Of a stretch of 64,000 nucleotides of DNA, positions 46,458 to 55,898 are shown one piece after another. This DNA comes from Sphingomonas sp. CL5.1. Its GTDB lineage: Bacteria > Pseudomonadota > Alphaproteobacteria > Sphingomonadales > Sphingomonadaceae. The stretch is taken from NCBI RefSeq assembly GCF_013344685.1, contig NZ_CP050137.1, forward strand, positions 124,001 through 188,000, given 5' to 3'. Under the pieces are notes generated by a model. The model saw nothing but the letters and a program-made list of their open reading frames with translations, ran no database searches and was not told the DNA's origin. Position numbers and translations under genes: made by a program. Each line of letters opens with the position of its first letter. The first letter of the stretch is position 1.

Positions 46458-47254
46458 GCTACCCCGAGTACGAGAGCCTCAGGCTCGATTGGCCGTCCGA
46501 GCGGGTGCTGCGCATCACCCTGGAACGCGGCAAGATGAATGCGATGGACTTCCAGCTCCATCACGATCTCGCCCACATCTGGTCGCTGATCGACAAGGAT
46601 CCCGCGGTGAACGCCGTAGTGGTCACGGGTGCTGGCCGCGCCTTCTCGGCGGGCGGCGACTTCGAAATGATCGAAGACATCATCGCCGACCACGATTTCC
46701 GCTGCAAGATGTGGAAGGACGCCCGTGTGATGGTCGATTCGATGCTGAACTGCAGCAAGCCGATCGTCTCCGCCATCAACGGCGCGGCGGCCGGGGGCGG
46801 TCTCGCGCTTGCGCTGCTCGCCGACATCAGCGTCGCCGCCGAGTCGGCAAAGCTCGTCGATGGCCACACGGTGCTCGGCGTGGCGGCGGACGACCATGGC
46901 GTCGCCGTCTGGCCGCTGCTCACGAGCCTGGCGAAGGCGAAATATTATCTGATGACCAGCGAGCCCATCGATGGCCGCGAGGCGGAGCGGATCGGGCTCG
47001 TCAGCTTCTGCACTCCCGACGACGAGTGCGTGACCCGGGCGCTCGCGATTGCCGACCGGCTGGCGAAGGGGCCGCCGGCGGCGGTGCGCTGGACCAAGCT
47101 GTCGCTCAACAACTGGATGAAGAACGCCTGGCCATCGTTCGAGGCGTCGTTGGCGTTCGGGATCCTCGGCTTCACCAGCCCCGAGGCGCGCGAGGGGCTC
47201 GACGCGCTGAAGGAACGCCGCACGCCCAGCTTCAATCCCCAATCGTACGTGTGA
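46454..47254 (+). CDS. Enoyl-CoA hydratase/isomerase family protein
   Basis: This 266-residue crotonase-fold protein has the oxyanion segments GAGRAFSAGGDFEM and NGAAAGGGLALALLADI. At the positions of the two catalytic glutamates of enoyl-CoA hydratase the sequence reads around GVAADDHGVAVW, so the chemistry may differ from simple hydration (isomerase, hydrolase or retro-Claisen types are known). It is the first large gene of a six-gene catabolic operon joined by 4-nt overlaps. Confidence 0.88.
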   Translation: MSYPEYESLRLDWPSERVLRITLERGKMNAMDFQLHHDLAHIWSLIDKDPAVNAVVVTGAGRAFSAGGDFEMIEDIIADHDFRCKMWKDARVMVDSMLNCSKPIVSAINGAAAGGGLALALLADISVAAESAKLVDGHTVLGVAADDHGVAVWPLLTSLAKAKYYLMTSEPIDGREAERIGLVSFCTPDDECVTRALAIADRLAKGPPAAVRWTKLSLNNWMKNAWPSFEASLAFGILGFTSPEAREGLDALKERRTPSFNPQSYV

Positions 47255-48027
47255 GGTCGCCAGTGGCAGAGGAGAGAACCTATATCGTGACGGGCGCGGC
47301 CGGCGGCATCGGCGGCGCGACCGCACGTCGGCTGCTGCGGACCGGCGCAAACGTGCTCGGCGTGGATATCAGCCAGCGGCGGCTCGACGCTTTCGTCGAA
47401 AGCTGCGCCGATCTGCCCGGCACGGTTGCGGTGCATCGCGCCGACCTGTCCAACGAGGAAGAGGTGAAGGGCGTCATCGCGGCCTGCCTGGACACCTTCG
47501 GCGACCTCACCGGCGTCGCGAACGTCGCCGGCGGCATGGTGGCGATCGAGGCGGACTCGATGGACCGGCCGCTCGCGCAGATCGGCCTCGACTATTTCCG
47601 GCGCACGTTCCAGGTCAACGTCGATAGCGCGTTCCTGATGTGCAAACACGCCGAGCCTCACTTCACGACGAAAGGCTATGGCAAGATCTGCAACGTCGCC
47701 TCGCTCGCGGCCTTCGCCAACCGCCCCGATCTGGGCGACGCCGCGTACAACTCGGCCAAGGCGGCCGTGGTCGCGCTAACCCAGACGCTCAGTATCCTGC
47801 TCGGCCGGCAAGGCATCCGCGTGAACGCGGTGGCGCCGGGACTGGTGTTCAGCCCGAAGGTCTCCGAGACGTTCGGCGGAGCCTATGTCGAGCGCCACCT
47901 GAGCTATACCGCGCTTGGCAAGTTCGCGACCGTCGAGGACGAGGCGGAGGGCATCGCCTTCTTCCTCGAGCCGCAGTCCGACGCGATCAGCGGCGAGGTG
48001 TTGCGCGTGTCGGCCGGCACCCGGTGA
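47251..48027 (+). CDS. SDR-family oxidoreductase
   Basis: This 258-residue classical short-chain dehydrogenase has TGAAGGIGG for the cofactor, NVAGG in place of NNAG, and the active-site YNSAK. The GTG start overlaps the hydratase stop (GTGA); a second GTG at 47263 is possible. It would oxidise a hydroxy intermediate made by the preceding hydratase-like enzyme. Confidence 0.88.
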   Translation: MRSPVAEERTYIVTGAAGGIGGATARRLLRTGANVLGVDISQRRLDAFVESCADLPGTVAVHRADLSNEEEVKGVIAACLDTFGDLTGVANVAGGMVAIEADSMDRPLAQIGLDYFRRTFQVNVDSAFLMCKHAEPHFTTKGYGKICNVASLAAFANRPDLGDAAYNSAKAAVVALTQTLSILLGRQGIRVNAVAPGLVFSPKVSETFGGAYVERHLSYTALGKFATVEDEAEGIAFFLEPQSDAISGEVLRVSAGTR

Positions 48028-49031
48028 GCGAGGCGACGCCCCCGGCCGACGAGGCCATGCAGGCCGCGTTGGCGCCCCTGCTGGCGCCGCTAGGCGAAAC
48101 ACTGGTCCGCGCGAGTTGGAAGCGGCAGTTCGGCGGTAATGCCCGACAGGCCTTCCGCTTCGACACCACGACCGCCGCAGGCGTTGTGAAGCCGCGCATC
48201 CTGCTGAGCCAACTCGCCGCCAAGCACGTCGAGTCGGAGACGGCTCGGGAATATGCGGTCCTGCGCGCGCTGAACGGCTCCGGGGTGCGCGCACCCGCGG
48301 CGATCGCGCTCGACGCGCACGGCGCGATCACCGGCGGTCCCGGGCTCGTCATGGAGCGGCTCGATGGCGAGGCGAGCGCAGTCGACTTCCTCCGTCAGCC
48401 CGATCACGCGATCGGGCGCGCGCTGTGCGAGGATCTTGCCGCCGCGACCGCGGAGCTGCACCGGTTCGACTGGCGGGCGGCGGGACTGACGACCGGGCCG
48501 AACCCCCTCCTCGCGCAGATCGATCACTGGGAGGCATCTTACGTACGGCATCGGCTGGAGCCGCTGCCGGCACTCGCCTGGTTGTTCGGCTGGCTTCGAG
48601 CGCACGTTCCCGCGCCATCACGCTTATCGCTCGTCCATGGCGACCTTAGGCCCGGCAACTTCCTGTACTGCGACGGTCGGGTCACCGCACTGCTCGACTG
48701 GGAAATGGCTCATGTCGGCCATCCGGCAGAGGACATCGCCTGGATTTACCGCGCGCTCTGGAGCCCCGGACGCTTCCTGCCCGTCGAGGACTTCCTCGCC
48801 GCCTATGCCCGCCATGCCGAACCGCCGATGGCGCGCGACGTATTGTTCTATCGGGTCTTTGCCGAGGCGAAGTTCGCCGCCATCTCGGCGGCGGCGGCGC
48901 ATGCCGTTTCGACGGGCGGCACGACCAACCTGCGTCATATCGACCGTGCCGCCAAGATTCCCGAATGTCTCCGGGTCGCGACGGGGTTCATCGATTTGAC
49001 GGCATCGAGCGCGCGCGATGCTGCGGCCTAA
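48024..49031 (+). CDS. Aminoglycoside phosphotransferase-family kinase (catabolic type)
   Basis: The ~335-residue protein has the kinase-like fold with VVKPRILL near the N-terminus, the catalytic loop LVHGDLRPGNFLY and the metal-binding LLDWEMAHVGHPAEDIAW. Relatives in fatty-acid and steroid catabolic operons, often beside acyl-CoA dehydrogenases, phosphorylate small hydroxylated metabolites, not antibiotics. The GTG start overlaps the SDR stop (GTGA). Confidence 0.85.
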   Translation: MSEATPPADEAMQAALAPLLAPLGETLVRASWKRQFGGNARQAFRFDTTTAAGVVKPRILLSQLAAKHVESETAREYAVLRALNGSGVRAPAAIALDAHGAITGGPGLVMERLDGEASAVDFLRQPDHAIGRALCEDLAAATAELHRFDWRAAGLTTGPNPLLAQIDHWEASYVRHRLEPLPALAWLFGWLRAHVPAPSRLSLVHGDLRPGNFLYCDGRVTALLDWEMAHVGHPAEDIAWIYRALWSPGRFLPVEDFLAAYARHAEPPMARDVLFYRVFAEAKFAAISAAAAHAVSTGGTTNLRHIDRAAKIPECLRVATGFIDLTASSARDAAA

Positions 49032-49458
49032 CGCCGGCGAACTGCTTGGGGGATTGAGGCGCAGCCTGGAGGAACAGGTCCTGCCGGCCCTGCCTCGCGG
49101 CGTGCCGCAGCAGCAACTGAAGGCGGCGCTCCATCTGATCCGACGGCTCCAGCGCAGCTGGGACCTGGCGCCGTCGCACCTCCGCGAGGACAATGCGGAC
49201 ATGACGGCAACGCTCGGCGCGCTGTTCGCCGCTCGTGGCGGCGCCGATGTCGAGGACAGGCTCGGTGCAGCGCCACGGCCCGCCGTCCCGGGCTTCAACG
49301 ACCCCGCGCTCGCCGCCGCCGCGACCCGCAACCTGATGCTCCAGCAACTCGTCGCGGAGGAGCCGGACGGCGTCGAGATCCGCGCCCTGCACCGACGCAT
49401 GACGGCCCGTGACGCTCGCTACGTCGGCGACGTCCCCGAACCCGAAAGCTCGACATGA
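49018..49458 (+). CDS. Small helical protein, probably DUF6285
   Basis: This 146-residue protein is mostly helical, with PNAGELLGGLRRSLEEQVLPAL at the start and an RNLMLQQLVAEE segment late. It resembles the small partner often coded next to catabolic APH-type kinases (DUF6285), though I cannot verify the family. It overlaps the kinase stop by 14 nt and ends in an ATGA overlap with the reductase, so it is made in step with both. A role as a kinase partner is inferred. Confidence 0.6.
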   Translation: MLRPNAGELLGGLRRSLEEQVLPALPRGVPQQQLKAALHLIRRLQRSWDLAPSHLREDNADMTATLGALFAARGGADVEDRLGAAPRPAVPGFNDPALAAAATRNLMLQQLVAEEPDGVEIRALHRRMTARDARYVGDVPEPESST

Positions 49459-50405
49459 ACGGCCCCGGCAGCTTCACCGCCCGCATCCGCGAAATCCGTG
49501 ATGAGGCGTCGGGCGTAAAGTCCTTCGCGCTCGAAGCGGTGGACGGCACGGCACTGCCGATCTGGTCGTCCGGAGCGCACATCGACCTCGCGTTGGCGCC
49601 GGGGCTCAATCGCCAATATTCGATCTGCGGCGACCCGTCCGACCCGACCTGCGTGCGCTTCGCGGTGCTGCGCGAGCCGGAGAGCCGCGGCGGCTCGAGG
49701 CATCTGCACGAGCAGCTCCGCGTCGGGGACGAAGTGCAGGTGCTTGCGATCCGAAACAACTTCGGACTCGTCGACGCGAGGTTGACCCTGCTGGTGGCTG
49801 GGGGGATCGGCGTGACGCCGCTTCTGGCGATGGCGCGCGAGATGGAGCGGACGGGGCGTGCCTGGCGGATGCTCTACGGCGGGCGGAGCCGCGCGAGCAT
49901 GGCGTTCCTCCCGGAACTCGAAGGCTACGGCGACAAGGTGACGGTGCGGCCGCAGGACGAATTCGGGCTGCTCGATCTCGCCGGCTTCTTGGGATCGGCC
50001 GAACCCGGCAAGGTTGCGTATTGCTGCGGGCCGGAGCCGCTCATTGCCGCCGTCGAGGCGCATTGCGCGGGCTGGCCGGAGGACCAGCTTCAGATCGAAC
50101 GCTTTCGACCCAAGGACGTCGAGCCGCATCAGGCGGATGCGGCTTTCGAAGTGGAACTGCGCAGGTCGGGCCTCACGCTGACGGTGCCGCCCGGACGCTC
50201 CATCGCCGACGTGCTGGAGGACGCGAACATCATCATCCCGCGCTCGTGCAACGAGGGGACCTGTGGCACCTGTCTGACGCGCGTGATCGAAGGCCTTCCC
50301 GATCACCGCGACTCGTTCCTGCGGCCCAAGCAGCGCGCGAAGAACAACGCGATCATGGTCTGCTGCTCGCGATCACTGACACCACGACTGGTGCTCGACG
50401 TTTGA
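49455..50405 (+). CDS. PDR/VanB-type oxygenase reductase (FMN, NAD, [2Fe-2S])
   Basis: The 316-residue protein has the phthalate-dioxygenase-reductase order: flavin domain with RQYSICGDPSD, NAD domain with VAGGIGVTPLLAMA and YCCGPEPLI, and a C-terminal plant-type ferredoxin with CNEGTCGTC and a later MVCC. It moves electrons from NADH to a Rieske oxygenase or similar partner. No Rieske oxygenase is coded nearby, so the partner is outside the window or it serves one of the P450s. Start overlaps the preceding stop (ATGA). Confidence 0.92.
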   Translation: MNGPGSFTARIREIRDEASGVKSFALEAVDGTALPIWSSGAHIDLALAPGLNRQYSICGDPSDPTCVRFAVLREPESRGGSRHLHEQLRVGDEVQVLAIRNNFGLVDARLTLLVAGGIGVTPLLAMAREMERTGRAWRMLYGGRSRASMAFLPELEGYGDKVTVRPQDEFGLLDLAGFLGSAEPGKVAYCCGPEPLIAAVEAHCAGWPEDQLQIERFRPKDVEPHQADAAFEVELRRSGLTLTVPPGRSIADVLEDANIIIPRSCNEGTCGTCLTRVIEGLPDHRDSFLRPKQRAKNNAIMVCCSRSLTPRLVLDV

Positions 50406-50413
50406 CGGAAGGG

Positions 50414-52027
50414 ATGAAGCGGATGCAGCGTGATCGTCTCGGGCTCGTGCCCGTGCTCCCCTGCCCGGAATCGGGCTTCACCATCCGCACGCTCGTCTCC
50501 CCAACCGTGCTCGCGGGCGCCAACGGACTGCGATGGGGCGCCGATGGAGCGCTCTACGTCGCGCAGGCATTTGGGTCACAAGTCAGCGCCGTCGACGTCG
50601 CCGATGGCACCGCGCGGATCGTCTCGGCAGCGGACGGCCCGATCGTCGCCCCGGACGATCTCGCCTTTGATTCGCACGGCAACCTGTTCGTGACCGAGGT
50701 GATGGCGGCGCGGGTCAGCGCCATTCGTCCCGGCGGCACCGTCGACGTGATCGCCGCCGACGTGCCGGTCGCGAACGGCGTGACGGTGCATGGCGATCGT
50801 ATCTTCATGAGCGAGTTCCGGCCCGGCGGCCGGATCCTGGAGTTGTTCGCGGACGGGTCTACGCCCCGCCTGGTGGCCGATGACCTGATGATGCCGAACG
50901 CATTGTGCCTCGGCCCCGACGGCTGGCTGTACTTCCCGCTCGTACCGTTGGGCGAGGTTTGGCGAGTGGGCACGGCGGGCGGGCCGGCCGAGCGCGTGGC
51001 GGGTGGGTTCGACGTGCCCACGGCGGTCAAGTTCAACGCCGCTGGACACCTCCACGTCAATGAATCGGGGAACGGCGCGGTCACCCGTGTCGATCTCTCG
51101 TCGGGCACACGGGAGACTGCGGCGCAGGTCGCCTTCGGAACCGACAATCTGGCCTTCGCGCCCGACGGACGAATGTTCGTCTCGCATTACACCAACGGCG
51201 AGGTAACCGAATTCTCGCGCGACGGCTCTTCTCGGATTGTAGCGAAGGGGGGCATGACCGGCCCGTTCGGGCTCTCCGCGGCACCCGGCGGCGGACTCGT
51301 CGCCGCCGACGGCATGAGCCTCGCCTGGATCGACGCGGGCGGTCGGATCGAACGTCCCGCGACGCTGCTACAGCACGGCTTTCCGGGCTATGTCCGCGGA
51401 GTGGCGACCGACGGCGCGGCCGCAATCGTCACGAATAGTGCCGGTCAATGCGCGCGCTACCTGCCTGGCGAGGAGGCGATGGTGCTGCTCGACGGGTTGG
51501 ACGAGGCGATGGGGCTCGCACGCGAGGCTGACGGCGCGGTTCTGATCTGTGAGGCGGGCGCGGGCAAGATCGTGCGCATCGCCCCGGACGGTGCCGTCAG
51601 CATTGTTGTTTCGGGACTGGCCCGGCCGACGGGGATCGCGTGTGCGCCCGACGGCGGCTGCTTCGTGAGCGAAGCGGAGTCCGGGCGAGTGGTGCATGTA
51701 CGAAACGGCGATGTGTCGGTCGTCATGTCCGGGCTCGTCGAGCCGCACGGCGTGGCGGTTCTCGACAGCCACGCGGTCGTGCTCGATCGTGGCACGGGCA
51801 CGCTCTATCGTGACGGAGGGGGTCGCGATGGCTCGTCGCTCCGCGTCATCGCATCGGGACTGCCGAGCGGAACGGGTCGTGCCATGACGCCGAACACTCT
51901 TCCCGGCATCAAAGACCTGATGCCTGGTCCATTGCTGCCCTTCGCCGACATCGCCGCGCTGGGCGACGGTGCCATCGCGGTCAGTGGCGATCGCGCAGGA
52001 TCAATCGTCGTGGTCGAACCCGGCTAG
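50414..52027 (+). CDS. SMP-30/NHL-type beta-propeller protein
   Basis: The ~537-residue protein consists of repeating ~40-residue units of the form GPDGxLYV...G.V.RV, for example NGLRWGADGALYVAQ, ALCLGPDGWLYFP, LAFAPDGRMFVSHY and IACAPDGGCFVSE, about twelve in all. This suggests two six-bladed propellers or one large one. No signal peptide is visible. SMP-30 relatives are lactonases needing acidic metal ligands; with a Baeyer-Villiger-like enzyme across the divergent promoter, lactone hydrolysis is an attractive but unproven role. It is the last gene of the operon. Confidence 0.78.
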   Translation: MKRMQRDRLGLVPVLPCPESGFTIRTLVSPTVLAGANGLRWGADGALYVAQAFGSQVSAVDVADGTARIVSAADGPIVAPDDLAFDSHGNLFVTEVMAARVSAIRPGGTVDVIAADVPVANGVTVHGDRIFMSEFRPGGRILELFADGSTPRLVADDLMMPNALCLGPDGWLYFPLVPLGEVWRVGTAGGPAERVAGGFDVPTAVKFNAAGHLHVNESGNGAVTRVDLSSGTRETAAQVAFGTDNLAFAPDGRMFVSHYTNGEVTEFSRDGSSRIVAKGGMTGPFGLSAAPGGGLVAADGMSLAWIDAGGRIERPATLLQHGFPGYVRGVATDGAAAIVTNSAGQCARYLPGEEAMVLLDGLDEAMGLAREADGAVLICEAGAGKIVRIAPDGAVSIVVSGLARPTGIACAPDGGCFVSEAESGRVVHVRNGDVSVVMSGLVEPHGVAVLDSHAVVLDRGTGTLYRDGGGRDGSSLRVIASGLPSGTGRAMTPNTLPGIKDLMPGPLLPFADIAALGDGAIAVSGDRAGSIVVVEPG

Positions 52028-52084
52028 CCCCAGGACTCACAAACGGGGTAGCCGGAAATCGTCACTTTCCCGATACAGAACTAG

Positions 52085-52918
52085 GGTCAGGACCCATTGA
52101 TATGAGAAGCGCGATCTGATTCAGGCTCCGTGAGGAGACTGAGAATGAGCGACTTGTACTGGCTGACTGACGAGCAGATGGATCGTCTGCGCCCCTATTT
52201 TCCCAAGAGCCACGGCAAGCCGCGTGTTGACGATCGGCGGGTGTTGAGCGGCATCGTATTCGTGAACCGCAACGGGCTACGCTGGCGCGATGCGCCCAAG
52301 GAGTATGGCCCCCACAAGACGCTGTACAACCGGTGGAAGCGATGGGGCGATATGGGCGTGTTCCTTCGCATGATGGAAGGGCTGGCTGCTGAAGGCGCCG
52401 AACCAGCGACGATCATGATTGATGCGACCTATTTGAAGGCGCACCGCACAGCTTCGAGCCTGCGGGTTAAAAAGGGGATCTCGGGCGCCTGATCGGCCGC
52501 ACCAAGGGCGGCATGAACACCAAGCTTCACGCCGTCACCGACGCCAACGGCCGCCCGCTCAGCTTCTTCATGACCGCCGGGCAGATCAGCGACTACACCG
52601 GAGCTACGGCTCTGTTGGACGACCTGCCCAAAGCGAAATGGCTGCTGGGTGACCGCGGCTATGACGCCGACTGGTTCAGAGAGGCTTTGCAGGCGAAGGG
52701 CATCAAGCCCTGCATTCCGGGCCGCAAATCTCGGCTGCAGCCCGTCAAATACGACAAGCGCCGGTACAGACGCCGTAACCGCATCGAGATCATGTTCGGC
52801 CGCCTCAAGGACTGGCGGCGCGTCGCCACACGCTACGACCGGTGCCCGCGGGTGTTCTTCTCTGCCATCGCACTCGCAGCCACCGTCATCTTCTGGCTCT
52901 GATCAACGAGTCCTGACC
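52085..52918 (+). mobile_element. IS5-family element (IS427 type) with CTAG target duplication
   Basis: Terminal inverted repeats GGGTCAGGAC(C/T)C(A/G)TTGAT (17 of 19 matching) bound an 834-bp element, and CTAG is present immediately outside both ends (52081-52084 and 52919-52922). The transposase is split in two overlapping frames as is normal for the group. Ends and duplication are all intact, so the insertion is recent. Confidence 0.9.
52145..52902 (+). CDS. IS5-family transposase, two ORFs joined by -1 frameshifting
   Basis: OrfA (52145-52492) has the DUF4096 domain (YWLTDEQMDRLRPYFP, NGLRWRDAPKEYGP) and the first catalytic D in MIDATYLKAHR. Near 52469 the run AAAAAGGGG allows a -1 shift into OrfB, giving KKGDLGRLIGRTKGG. 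OrfB then supplies LLGDRGYDADWFR with the second D and RNRIEIMFGRLKDWRR with the E. The start follows AGGAGACTGAGA. Confidence 0.9.
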
Positions 52919-52922
52919 CTAG

Positions 52923-54015
52923 GGCGTTTATTGAGGCGCAAAGCGATGGCATCCAGTTGTGCTTGTGACAGACGCGACAGATTGGTCGTCCGCGGCAAGT
53001 ATTGCCTGAGGAGACCGTTCGTATTCTCGTTGCTGCCGCGCTGCCATGGACTGCGGGGATCGCAGAAGTAGACCTGGACATCGGTTGCGATGGTAAAGCT
53101 TCGATGGCGCGTCATTTCCTTGCCCTGGTCCCATGTCAGCGAACGCCCGAGTTCCTCGGGCAGTTTGCCGATCTTGCGAGCCAGCGCCGTCACGGCTGTC
53201 GTGGAGTCTCGCTTCGTCAGCTTCACCAGCATCGTGAACCGGCTATGCCGCTCGACGAGCGTCGCGATACGGGTATCGCCGGCACCGATGAGCAGATCAC
53301 CCTCCCAGTGACCCGGGACGGCGCGGTCTTCGACTTCGGCGGGGCGCTCGCGGATCGAGACCATATCGAGGATCTGACCCTGTCCCGATCGGATTTGTGC
53401 GCCTTTGGTGTAACGCATTTGCCGCGTGGTGCGCAGATGCGACGTCAACTCCTTCTTGAGCACGCCGCGCGATTGGATGAACAGGCTGCGATAGATCGCC
53501 TCGTGAGAGATCTGCATGGCGGGGTCGTCCGCGTATTGCCGTCTTAACCACCCTGCTATCTGCTCCGGCGACCACTGCTGCGCCAGCTTTTGCGCGACCC
53601 GCCGTCGCAACCGTCCGTGGCACGCCAGGTGACAGCGCTTGGGGCGCAATGTTCGATCCCAGGCCCGCTGATCAGCTCGAGCCGCACGATAGCTTCGCGG
53701 ACCACCGTTACGCGAGATCTCGCGGCAGATCGTCGAAGCGCTTCGTCCGAGGCTTCGCGCGATGCAGCGGATCGAGAGACCTGACGCGAGCCCGCGAGAT
53801 ATCTCCTCGCGCTCCTCCAGACCAAGCGCCACGGCCGCTCTGCGTCTCACCAGCGGAGCAATGCCGCCTCGAAGAGCGATGATCTGCTGAATCCCGCTAT
53901 GACTTCTCCGATCTAGCGCCCTCGTGATCGACGATATGCTCTCGCCGCGCTTCCATCGCTCCCACAGCTCCGCCTTCTGCGCCGATGTGAAATGAATCCT
54001 CGATGTTGCCATCAC
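52923..54015 (-). pseudogene. IS30-family transposase, C-terminally truncated
   Basis: The N-terminal helix-turn-helix (GLSIRCIARSLGRSASTICREISRNG) and the DDE core are present: HWEGDLLIGAGD with the first D, TWDQGKEM with the second, and PWQRGSNENTNGLLRQY with the E. The normal ending NKRPRKTL... is replaced after NKRPR by a few codons read into the IS5 end. Only about 15-25 residues are lost, so loss of function is likely but not certain. Confidence 0.85.
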
Positions 54016-54066
54016 ACACCTCCTTATCCTTCCGGATTAAAAGGTGTTGCGGCGACCGGTTGAACC
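52923..54066 (-). mobile_element. IS30-family element, truncated at one end
   Basis: The left end upstream of the transposase (GGTTCAACCGGTCGCCGCAACACC, read from about 54066 on the minus strand) looks like an IS30 terminus. The other end is missing: the transposase is cut at the IS5 junction, and the DNA beyond IS5 does not complete it. Confidence 0.7.
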
Positions 54067-54342
54067 CACCCTGCTAAAGCGGCCATTCCGCTACCACCAA
54101 TAACGCCAATCAGTGTTTGCTGAACGAGCGGCGGCTTTCAGGATCGGCGAGCGGCCAGCTCAACGACCGGGATTAGGGCGCATAGCCGTTGGTCGGCTTC
54201 CTGGCATGCGAACGACGGGTTCCGCCGGGAGCGGCCCTTCGCGTGTCGCCCGCTGAACGACGTAAGTTGGATCGAAGCGACTATTGCGACATTGCTGATG
54301 CGGCAGCGATCTGTAGCGACCACTCGTGTCGTTGTGGATTGT
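54067..54342. other. Non-coding stretch between the IS30 end and the integrase
   Basis: These 276 bp contain no supported gene. Short minus-strand open frames here lack plausible starts and composition. Confidence 0.4.
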
Positions 54343-55683
54343 TCAGCCGGCCGAACTTCGAATGGTAACGGTGCCATTGCGGCCCACGATTCCGCCGACG
54401 AGCAGTGGCGAAGCGCCGATCGAGAATATATTATTATCGATCCGCTTCTCTGAACCACCTTGGAGTAGTGCCGAGATCGTGGCAGAAACGCGCTCGACAG
54501 CGGATTTAACGGCCTCGTCGATATGTACGTAGCGCCCCGTAACCGAACCCGCAGCATGACCTAGCATAGCTGCGATAGTGAGTTCCGAATAACCGAGTTC
54601 ACCGGCAATGCTACCGAACGTGTGACGAAGCGTGTGGGCAGTCACGTCCTCAAAGCCAAGGCGCTTGCATATTCTGCCGAGAACGCCATCCGCAGCGATA
54701 AAATGCGACTGGCCGCCGTCTGACGGGAATATGTACGGGCTGCCTTCCAGCACGGGCTGTGCACGAATAATCTTTAGTGCCGGGCTCCCGATCACCCGAA
54801 TCTGCGCGTCGGTCTTCGTGTCCGCAAAATTGATATAGCCTTCATCTGAAACCCACTTCCGCTGCAAACCCTGCGCTTCGTTTAGCCGCAATCCGGAAAC
54901 TGCGAGAAGACGAACAATTGCCAGGCCGATCGGATGCTCAACAAGCTCCAGTTCCCGCAGCGCTTCCCCAAGGGCCGATATTTCGGCGCGGCTCAGTCGT
55001 CGGGTTCGCTTCTGGTCCGGAAACTTCCGCACGCCCGACGCCGGGTTGCTCTCGATCAGACCATGACGCTTTCCATGTGCGAATATGCTGTGGAGCGTCG
55101 TAACCGATCGCGCGGCAGCCCCTTTACCACCAACTGTCGCGCGCCCTCGACCATCGCCTCGTGGCTTCGCGGTTTTCCCCTCCGCAATATCAAGTTGCAT
55201 CCGTTCGATATCAGGAAGCGTCAACGCAGCTACCATACGCCGGCCTAGCAGGGGACGAATATGGGTCTCGATCCGACTACGGTCCATGTAGAGGGTCGAA
55301 GCCTTGATCGGCCTGCCTTTGCGGCCAAGCAGGCGGCCAGCTTCGGCTTCCGTGAGGTACCAGTCGCACAAGGCTCCGACCGACAGGCCATTGCGCTGCG
55401 ACCTTTTCTTATCGGCCGGGTCTTCGCCCTTCGCAATTTCACCAAGCATGATCCGGGCTTGGTCGCGCGCCTGTTCAAGCGTCATGACCCCATACCTGCC
55501 GAGCACCGTGCGGCGCTTCTGCCGTTCGGCATTTCTATACTGGAGCACGAACGATTTTGTGCCGGCCCCTTCGGCTTTCAGCCCGAAACCGCGCAACTCA
55601 CCGTCCCATATGAACACGGCACGCCCTTTGATCGGCTTGAGCTCATCAAGCATGCGCCTGGTCAGCTTTTTGGGTTCCGCCAT
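54343..55683 (-). CDS. Tyrosine-type integrase of a genomic island
   Basis: This 446-residue P4-like integrase has an N-terminal arm-binding DUF4102 domain (KKLTRRMLDELKP, DGELRGFGLKAEG, YGVMTLEQARDQAR), a core-binding domain, and the catalytic residues Arg in SGLRLNEAQG, HTLRHTFGS, the GHAAG histidine and Tyr in GRYVHIDEA. The start follows AGGAGG. It lies about 215 bp from a tRNA-Thr 3' fragment, the typical arrangement of an integrase next to its attachment site. The gene is intact. Confidence 0.93.
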   Translation of the reverse strand: MAEPKKLTRRMLDELKPIKGRAVFIWDGELRGFGLKAEGAGTKSFVLQYRNAERQKRRTVLGRYGVMTLEQARDQARIMLGEIAKGEDPADKKRSQRNGLSVGALCDWYLTEAEAGRLLGRKGRPIKASTLYMDRSRIETHIRPLLGRRMVAALTLPDIERMQLDIAEGKTAKPRGDGRGRATVGGKGAAARSVTTLHSIFAHGKRHGLIESNPASGVRKFPDQKRTRRLSRAEISALGEALRELELVEHPIGLAIVRLLAVSGLRLNEAQGLQRKWVSDEGYINFADTKTDAQIRVIGSPALKIIRAQPVLEGSPYIFPSDGGQSHFIAADGVLGRICKRLGFEDVTAHTLRHTFGSIAGELGYSELTIAAMLGHAAGSVTGRYVHIDEAVKSAVERVSATISALLQGGSEKRIDNNIFSIGASPLLVGGIVGRNGTVTIRSSAG

Positions 55684-55898
55684 GTCCACCTCCTACGTTC
55701 ACCGCGGATATCTGGTGCGCGAAGCGCTCGAATCCAGATCGTCGACACCAACTCCAATTCATATCCAAATTCGAGGATGTCAGCGGCTACAAGAGAATAC
55801 AAAAAGGACGGATGACAGTCCACTAAATAGCTGTCATAACGTCGTTATTATCGATATTGGCGCATAGTATCGCAAGCACGGCAGGAGCACCTAGGTTT

